Source: a bacterium (lineage in GTDB: Bacteria; Latescibacterota; UBA2968). Taken from it: a stretch of 10,762 nucleotides of DNA. The position numbers and the translations under genes are program-made. Shown piece after piece: positions 6,132-10,762 of this stretch. Location: contig JAPUJS010000640.1 of NCBI GenBank assembly GCA_027296045.1, positions 1 to 10,762 on the forward strand, written 5' to 3'. The notes below the pieces were generated by a model that worked only from the letters and a program-made list of their open reading frames with translations, was not told the DNA's origin and made no database searches. Every line of letters begins with the position of its first letter. The first letter of the stretch is position 1.

Positions 6132-9100
6132 ATGATGTTGAGATATACGGTTGGTGATTTTCTGATGCTTGTCCTGGTGCTGGCTGTGACCGAGGTTGGG
6201 GCTGTTGCACCCTATCAACCCGTGCATCCCAATCCCTTGCTCGAGCCGTGGCGATGGCGGTCGTTCCCCGAATTGAAGGGCCAGGGTCTGATGTGCCTGG
6301 CTGAAGATATAGATGGGAATATGTGGTTTGGCACCCAGGATGGGGTGTGGCGGTATGACGGGACTATCTGGTCTGCCTTTGGCAAAGGAGAAGGGCTCGA
6401 TGGTTTGTCTGTTGTGGCGCTTGCTGCATCTGAAACAGGTACGGTCTATGCCGCTACCCGGGTTGGAATTTACAGCTACAAAGCCGGGGCAGCGTTATGG
6501 GACCGTTTTTTCCCGCCCAGAGGGGAACTACCGTGGTTGATCAATGATCTCGTTGTCGGGCCCGATGAGGAAGTCTGGGCGGGGACTGGCTGGGGTGTTT
6601 TGCTTTTAGGGAAGCAGGAACAGGTGTTATATACAACGGCGGAAGTGGGGCGCGACTTTAAGGCGATTGCACCCTATCTCCGGTACGCCATTTTACCCGA
6701 GGGTATAGTACCCTCTTACCAGGTTTCTTACCGGGGCATTGGGATTGAGCGCATAACGGAAGACGACACGATTTCCTGGGTGATGTCGGGAAGCCCTGCT
6801 GATTCGGCGGGATTGAAAATCGGGGATCGTGTCGTTCAGATCCAGGAGACATGGATCGGTGATGTCACAGCGCCCAGCATCCGGTTGACCATCGAACGTG
6901 AGGAACAGGAGGGGGCACGTACGGTCACCATTTTTAAACGTTCCGGTCAGGCGGTGATGCGGACATTTGACGTCTATGATATCTGCCCTGCACGCGATGG
7001 AACACTATGGTGTGTTCTGACTACAGGCGAGATCCTGTGTATGGATGGGGTGCAACAGAAATGGCGAGTCTTTACCGACAAAGATGGTCTGGACCTGGGG
7101 GTGCGATCGCGTCTGGCAGAAATGAGCGACGGTTCGATCTGGTCGGTGTCTGACGACCGGATGCACGGTGTAAATCGGTTTGATGGAACGTCGTGGTCGT
7201 CTTTCCGACTCAGCGATCTGGGAGGGAACGATATCACGCCATCGATTCTTCAGACAGGGGATGGAACGGTCTGGATTGGGGGTCATGAGGGGTATCTCCA
7301 TGCCTTTCGAAACGGGCGATGGGAAGTTTACAGAGCACCTGACCTGCCGATTCCGGAAACACGTATTGTGTCCCTGCTGGAAGGGTCCGATGGGGCACTC
7401 TGGATTGCAGGCATGGGAAGAGAACCCCTGCGCATGGACTATGGTACGAGCCAGTGGGCCACTTTCGATGGACTGAATTTCGCGTGCCAGACTGCAGACG
7501 GGCACCTCTGGTTTCTGTCCAGAGACGATGGCGTTGTTCTGTTTGATGGAAAAACGTGGCTTCGCTATGGCAGGGAAGACGGTCTGATGGATTCGCCGGT
7601 GGGGCTGTTGGCCACACGTCGAGGTGAGGTCTGGGCGGTTGGAAGCGAAGGCGGAAAAGCGGCATCTGCACACCTCCAGGGCACCTCCTGGGATCTCCAA
7701 ATTTATCCTCGGCTTTCGTGGGGGATTGACGGACGTGCCGCCTATGAAGCGAGTGATGGCGCGATCTGGCTCGGTGCCGCTGTAGACTGGTTTCCCGAGC
7801 AGGGCCACCAGGGGGGCGTGTTGAGGCTGAGCTCAGGAGATCAGAAGCATTATACATCGCCGGGTGTTCTGCGCTACATATACGGAATTGGACAGACTGC
7901 AGACGGTGCTGTCTGGATTGGATCCCGTCGGGGCCTTCAGGTTTTTGACGGGCACGCCTGGACCCGAATGGACACCCTGGAGGTGCTCCGGTCCAGGATA
8001 GATGTGGTTTATACGACTGAGGCGGGTAAACTCTGGCTGGGGCATCGAACGCAGGGCGTTTTTTGCTATGATGGAAAGAACTGGCAGCATTATGACGTCG
8101 AAGACGGTCTGGCAGACAATACCGCGCGGTCTATTATGCAATCGCAGGATGGCACGGTCTGGGTCGTTTCGGCACGGGGGATCAGTCGCTTTGACGGAAA
8201 GACCTGGACGGCTCCCGTTCTATCCGATGAATTGTACACGGATCTGCGTGGGTCCCTCAGGCAATCGCAGGATGGTGCACTCTGGATCAATACCGCTTCA
8301 GATGCCTGGCATCGTCGGGCATGGCCGGCTACGCATGCGACCGATGAAGATATTCAGCGCCTGAGAACGGTTCGTTATATGCCCGATTCGCAGTTGCCCG
8401 AAACGAATGTTACGTTCTGGCTGAAAGAAATTTCTCAACCGGGGAATGCCACTATTGCGTGGCAGGGGGTTGATCCGTGGCATCAGACCAGCAAGCAAGA
8501 TCTTCAGTATTCCTGGCAATTGGATGGTGGAGAATGGTCTGTGTTTTCAAGGGAGACCCACCACATGTTCCAGACACTTGCCAGCAGAGAGCATGTTTTT
8601 CGGGTCCGGGCCAGGGATCGGGATTTTAACGTGGACCCCACTCCTGCTGTGGTTTCATTTGTGGTTATTCCACCGGTGTGGCAACAGCCGTGGTTTCTCG
8701 TGGTTGTGGCTTTTATGGTCGGTGCTACTGCGCTTCAGACAGGGCGGGTTATCCGCAGGGATCGGCGACTCCAGAAGGCCAATGAGGCCCTTTCTGCTGC
8801 AAATAATGATCTGGCGGATCTGAATCAACAGCTTCAGGCGTCAAATCAGCACCTCAGAGAGACCCGGGAACAACTGGTTATTCAGGAGAAGATGGCTTCT
8901 CTGGGCAATCTGGTTGCGGGGTTTGCCCACGAGATGAACACGCCTCTGGGGGCTCTGAACAGTGCAGTGGATGTGCTCAGGCGTTGCGCCAATCGTATTG
9001 CCCAAATCGTGTCCGGAAGTCGGACAGGGAAGGAAATTAGCGAGGATGCAGGCTATCGGAAGGCCCTGACCCTTCTGGAGGATAGTTCACAGATGGCCCT

Positions 9101-9617
9101 GACGGTTGCAGAGCGTTTTTCCAGGATTATCGAGAGTCTCAAAAACTTCGCCCGGCTGGACGAAGCCGATTTGCAGCGGGTAGACGTGCACGAAGGACTG
9201 GAGAGCATTCTCCTGCTGAGAGAGAGTGATTTTGGAGATCGGATTGATGTGATCCGAGCCTATGGAGATATTCCTCTGATTATCTGCTATCCTGGCGAAT
9301 TAAATCAGGTTTTTATGAATATCCTGTCCAATGCGATTGAGGCGATGGATGGCAAAGGTGAGATCCGGATCGAGACGGTGTCGGATGGCCGTGATGTCTG
9401 CATTGCCATATCCGATTCTGGATGTGGTATCTCTCCGGAGCACCTCGACCGAATCTTTGACCCGGGTTTTACAACAAGGGGGGTTGGCGTAGGAACAGGC
9501 CTGGGGTTGGCAACCAGCTATCGGATCGTTCATAAACACGGGGGAACGATTTCGGTTCAAAGCGAGGTCGGAAAAGGATCGACTTTTACAGTCAGGATAC
9601 CGATCCGTTTAGCGTAA
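6132..9617 (+). CDS. Membrane histidine kinase with two-propeller (Reg_prop) and Y_Y_Y periplasmic sensor and an inserted PDZ-like domain
   Basis: This is a 1161-residue sensor kinase. Residues 1-26 form an export signal with core FLMLVLVLAV. About 14 propeller blades follow, each centred on a motif like DGxxWxG: three between about 57 and 160, and eleven between about 284 and 730. That number fits two seven-bladed propellers. A PDZ-like insert occupies about 198-272, between blades 3 and 4. A Y_Y_Y-type immunoglobulin-like domain (about 785-846) precedes one membrane span (about 851-870) and a coiled coil (about 875-925). The kinase core has the H-box FAHEMNTPLG (H933), the N-box NQVFMNILSNAIEAM (N1067), DSGCGI (D1095), FDPGFTT and GVGVGTGLGL, all intact. 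There is no receiver or DNA-binding domain, so a separate response regulator is needed and none is in the window. The start is at 6132 or the adjacent ATG at 6135, which is better spaced from GGGGGA at 6123. The sensor resembles glycan-sensing hybrid systems of Bacteroidetes, and two neighbouring sulfatases suggest a sulfated ligand (inference). Confidence 0.93.
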   Translation: MMLRYTVGDFLMLVLVLAVTEVGAVAPYQPVHPNPLLEPWRWRSFPELKGQGLMCLAEDIDGNMWFGTQDGVWRYDGTIWSAFGKGEGLDGLSVVALAASETGTVYAATRVGIYSYKAGAALWDRFFPPRGELPWLINDLVVGPDEEVWAGTGWGVLLLGKQEQVLYTTAEVGRDFKAIAPYLRYAILPEGIVPSYQVSYRGIGIERITEDDTISWVMSGSPADSAGLKIGDRVVQIQETWIGDVTAPSIRLTIEREEQEGARTVTIFKRSGQAVMRTFDVYDICPARDGTLWCVLTTGEILCMDGVQQKWRVFTDKDGLDLGVRSRLAEMSDGSIWSVSDDRMHGVNRFDGTSWSSFRLSDLGGNDITPSILQTGDGTVWIGGHEGYLHAFRNGRWEVYRAPDLPIPETRIVSLLEGSDGALWIAGMGREPLRMDYGTSQWATFDGLNFACQTADGHLWFLSRDDGVVLFDGKTWLRYGREDGLMDSPVGLLATRRGEVWAVGSEGGKAASAHLQGTSWDLQIYPRLSWGIDGRAAYEASDGAIWLGAAVDWFPEQGHQGGVLRLSSGDQKHYTSPGVLRYIYGIGQTADGAVWIGSRRGLQVFDGHAWTRMDTLEVLRSRIDVVYTTEAGKLWLGHRTQGVFCYDGKNWQHYDVEDGLADNTARSIMQSQDGTVWVVSARGISRFDGKTWTAPVLSDELYTDLRGSLRQSQDGALWINTASDAWHRRAWPATHATDEDIQRLRTVRYMPDSQLPETNVTFWLKEISQPGNATIAWQGVDPWHQTSKQDLQYSWQLDGGEWSVFSRETHHMFQTLASREHVFRVRARDRDFNVDPTPAVVSFVVIPPVWQQPWFLVVVAFMVGATALQTGRVIRRDRRLQKANEALSAANNDLADLNQQLQASNQHLRETREQLVIQEKMASLGNLVAGFAHEMNTPLGALNSAVDVLRRCANRIAQIVSGSRTGKEISEDAGYRKALTLLEDSSQMALTVAERFSRIIESLKNFARLDEADLQRVDVHEGLESILLLRESDFGDRIDVIRAYGDIPLIICYPGELNQVFMNILSNAIEAMDGKGEIRIETVSDGRDVCIAISDSGCGISPEHLDRIFDPGFTTRGVGVGTGLGLATSYRIVHKHGGTISVQSEVGKGSTFTVRIPIRLA
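6723..6947 (+). other. PDZ-like domain inserted in the kinase's propeller sensor
   Basis: This stretch encodes residues 198-272 of the kinase. It has a carboxylate-loop-like start (YRGIGIERI), then ISWVMSGSPADSAGLKIGD and RVVQI, and ends in strands before the fourth blade. The GSPADSAGLKIGDRV pattern is typical of bacterial PDZ domains of the CtpA/DegP kind. PDZ domains usually bind peptide C-termini, so this part could contact a protein partner or envelope peptide. The flanking sequence on both sides is propeller, so it is an insertion and not a terminal fusion. Confidence 0.75.
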
Positions 9618-9671
9618 ACAGGACGAGGTCGGAAGGATTGGGTGGTCGAACACACTTAAGCGTTGCGATAT

Positions 9672-9680
9672 GGAGGAAGG
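9672..9680 (+). promoter_or_regulatory. Strong ribosome-binding site of the rightward sulfatase
   Basis: GGAGGAAGG sits seven bases before the ATG at 9688. It fixes the start so that the protein begins MGENGNGGNGSS ahead of the conserved RPNIL. The 70-base gap after the kinase stop shows no hairpin with a T-run, so read-through from the kinase gene is likely. Confidence 0.8.
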
Positions 9681-9687
9681 ATTAAAA

Positions 9688-10762
9688 ATGGGTGAGAATG
9701 GCAACGGTGGAAACGGATCGTCTCAGAGACCGAATATTCTGTATATCATGACCGATGATCATGGTACTGGCGCTCTGAGTTGCTACGGCAGCAAAATGAA
9801 CCAGACCCCCAATCTGGATCGGATTGCCCGGGGTGGGATGCGTCTGGATAATTGTTATGTGACGTACTCTTTGTGTTCGCCCAGCCGGGCATGCATTTTG
9901 ACCGGGAAATACGCACATCTGAATGGGCAGACGTCTATTGGTGGGAATATTTTTGACGGCTCACAGCAGACGTTTCCCAGTTTGTTACAGGCGGCAGGGT
10001 ATGAGACCGCGATTATTGGAAAGTGGCACTTGCACAGCATGCCAGAAGGGTTTGATCACTACAGCGTGATGTGGGCGCAAGGGTCATATTTTGATCCAGA
10101 TTTTATCGAACCCAGCGAGCAGGGTCCTGTGTGGAAAGCAAGCCAGGGGTATTCGACTGACCTGGTGGTCGACAGATGTTTGAACTGGCTTGAAGGACGC
10201 CATTCTGAGAACCCCTTTATGCTGTTGTGTCATTTTAAGTCTCCCCATTATAACTGGGAGCCGGATGAGAAGCACAAGGATATGTATCGGGATGAGACGA
10301 TCCCGGAACCAGGGACCTTTGATCACAATTTTGGAGACAGCCCGGTCCCTCCCGAGGCGTTGCAGGTTAAACTGGAAACGGTGCATGAGAAGTGGAAGAT
10401 CACGCACTGGGATCCGATGCCCGAGGGGCTGTCGATGCAGGACCAGAAGCACCGTAATTATCAGTTTTTTATCAAGGATTATTTGCGCTGTGTGGCCTCG
10501 GTAGACGACAATGTGGGGCGGTTGCTGGATTATCTGGATGAACAGGGTTTGAATGAGAATACAGTAGTGGTTTACACATCGGACAATGGGATGTTCCAGG
10601 GCGAACACGGCTGGGTGGATAAGAAGATGATGTATGAAGAGAGTCTGCGAATTCCATTTTTGATCCGATATCCCGGGGAAATTGCAGCAGGATCGCATTC
10701 AGATGACATGGTGATTAACCTTGACTATGCACCGACTTTTTTGGGGTATGCCGGGCAGGATG
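9688..10762 (+). CDS. Type I (formylglycine-dependent) sulfatase, C-terminus cut by window edge
   Basis: The frame is open from the ATG at 9688 to the right edge, giving 358 codons of a probable 450-500-residue sulfatase. A short Gly/Asn-rich N-terminus leads into RPNILYIMTDDHGTGALSCYG with metal ligands D23-D24. CSPSRACILTGKY carries C63, the residue converted to formylglycine, and R67. Then come IGKWHLH (K112, H114), FKSPHYNWE (H187), YTSDNG (D299-N300) and GEHGWVDKKMMYEESLRIPF (about 305-324). The last segment is typical of sulfatases related to the glucosamine-6-sulfatase and iduronate-sulfatase groups, and differs from the ATKGTTWEGG type at 4531-5889, so the two enzymes probably cut different esters. 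No signal peptide is visible, which suggests the cytoplasm. It lies 70 bases after the kinase on the same strand and may be co-transcribed with it. The exact substrate cannot be assigned. Confidence 0.94.
   Translation, partial: MGENGNGGNGSSQRPNILYIMTDDHGTGALSCYGSKMNQTPNLDRIARGGMRLDNCYVTYSLCSPSRACILTGKYAHLNGQTSIGGNIFDGSQQTFPSLLQAAGYETAIIGKWHLHSMPEGFDHYSVMWAQGSYFDPDFIEPSEQGPVWKASQGYSTDLVVDRCLNWLEGRHSENPFMLLCHFKSPHYNWEPDEKHKDMYRDETIPEPGTFDHNFGDSPVPPEALQVKLETVHEKWKITHWDPMPEGLSMQDQKHRNYQFFIKDYLRCVASVDDNVGRLLDYLDEQGLNENTVVVYTSDNGMFQGEHGWVDKKMMYEESLRIPFLIRYPGEIAAGSHSDDMVINLDYAPTFLGYAGQD

Noticed and set aside
7005..7808. Antisense frame of 267 codons within the kinase gene
   Set aside because: It lies opposite a clearly coding propeller region and reads as an arginine- and proline-rich shadow without a domain.

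Overview
The window looks like an accessory gene cluster from a Gram-negative-type environmental bacterium, built around sulfatases, solute uptake and an extracytoplasmic sensor kinase. Base composition is close to balanced. Tat-dependent family-5 solute-binding proteins, a NIPSNAP-family protein, formylglycine sulfatases and a propeller-type histidine kinase together recall sulfatase-rich environmental lineages such as Planctomycetes, Latescibacterota or Poribacteria. That placement is inference and weak; no rRNA or taxonomic marker gene is present.

Layout: positions 1-5889 are a leftward (minus-strand) gene series. In transcription order it holds a type I sulfatase (4531-5889), a double-domain NIPSNAP protein (3839-4498) and three tandem paralogous Tat-exported solute-binding proteins (2116-3816, 342-2042, and one running off the left edge, 173 to 1). 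The gaps are 32, 22, 73 and 168 bases. The first four genes look like one operon. The 168-base gap before the third binding-protein copy contains a GC-rich palindrome of REP type. A 242-base divergent intergenic region (5890-6131) carries a candidate leftward promoter overlapped by a small dyad. Rightward lie a 1161-residue membrane histidine kinase (6132-9617) and, 70 bases on, a second sulfatase with a strong ribosome-binding site that is cut by the right edge (9688 to 10762).

How the parts may fit (inference): the kinase has an export signal, about 14 propeller blades, a Y_Y_Y domain, one membrane span and a HisKA/HATPase core. This resembles the sensor half of the hybrid two-component systems that control glycan use in Bacteroidetes, but it has no fused receiver or DNA-binding domain. 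It would sense an extracytoplasmic ligand. The binding proteins would capture a solute for an ABC importer whose permease and ATPase are not in the window. The two sulfatases show no signal peptide, so they would act on the imported compound in the cytoplasm.

The most unusual item is a PDZ-like domain inserted between blades 3 and 4 of the kinase's propeller sensor. No tRNA, rRNA, CRISPR array, insertion sequence or transposase was seen.
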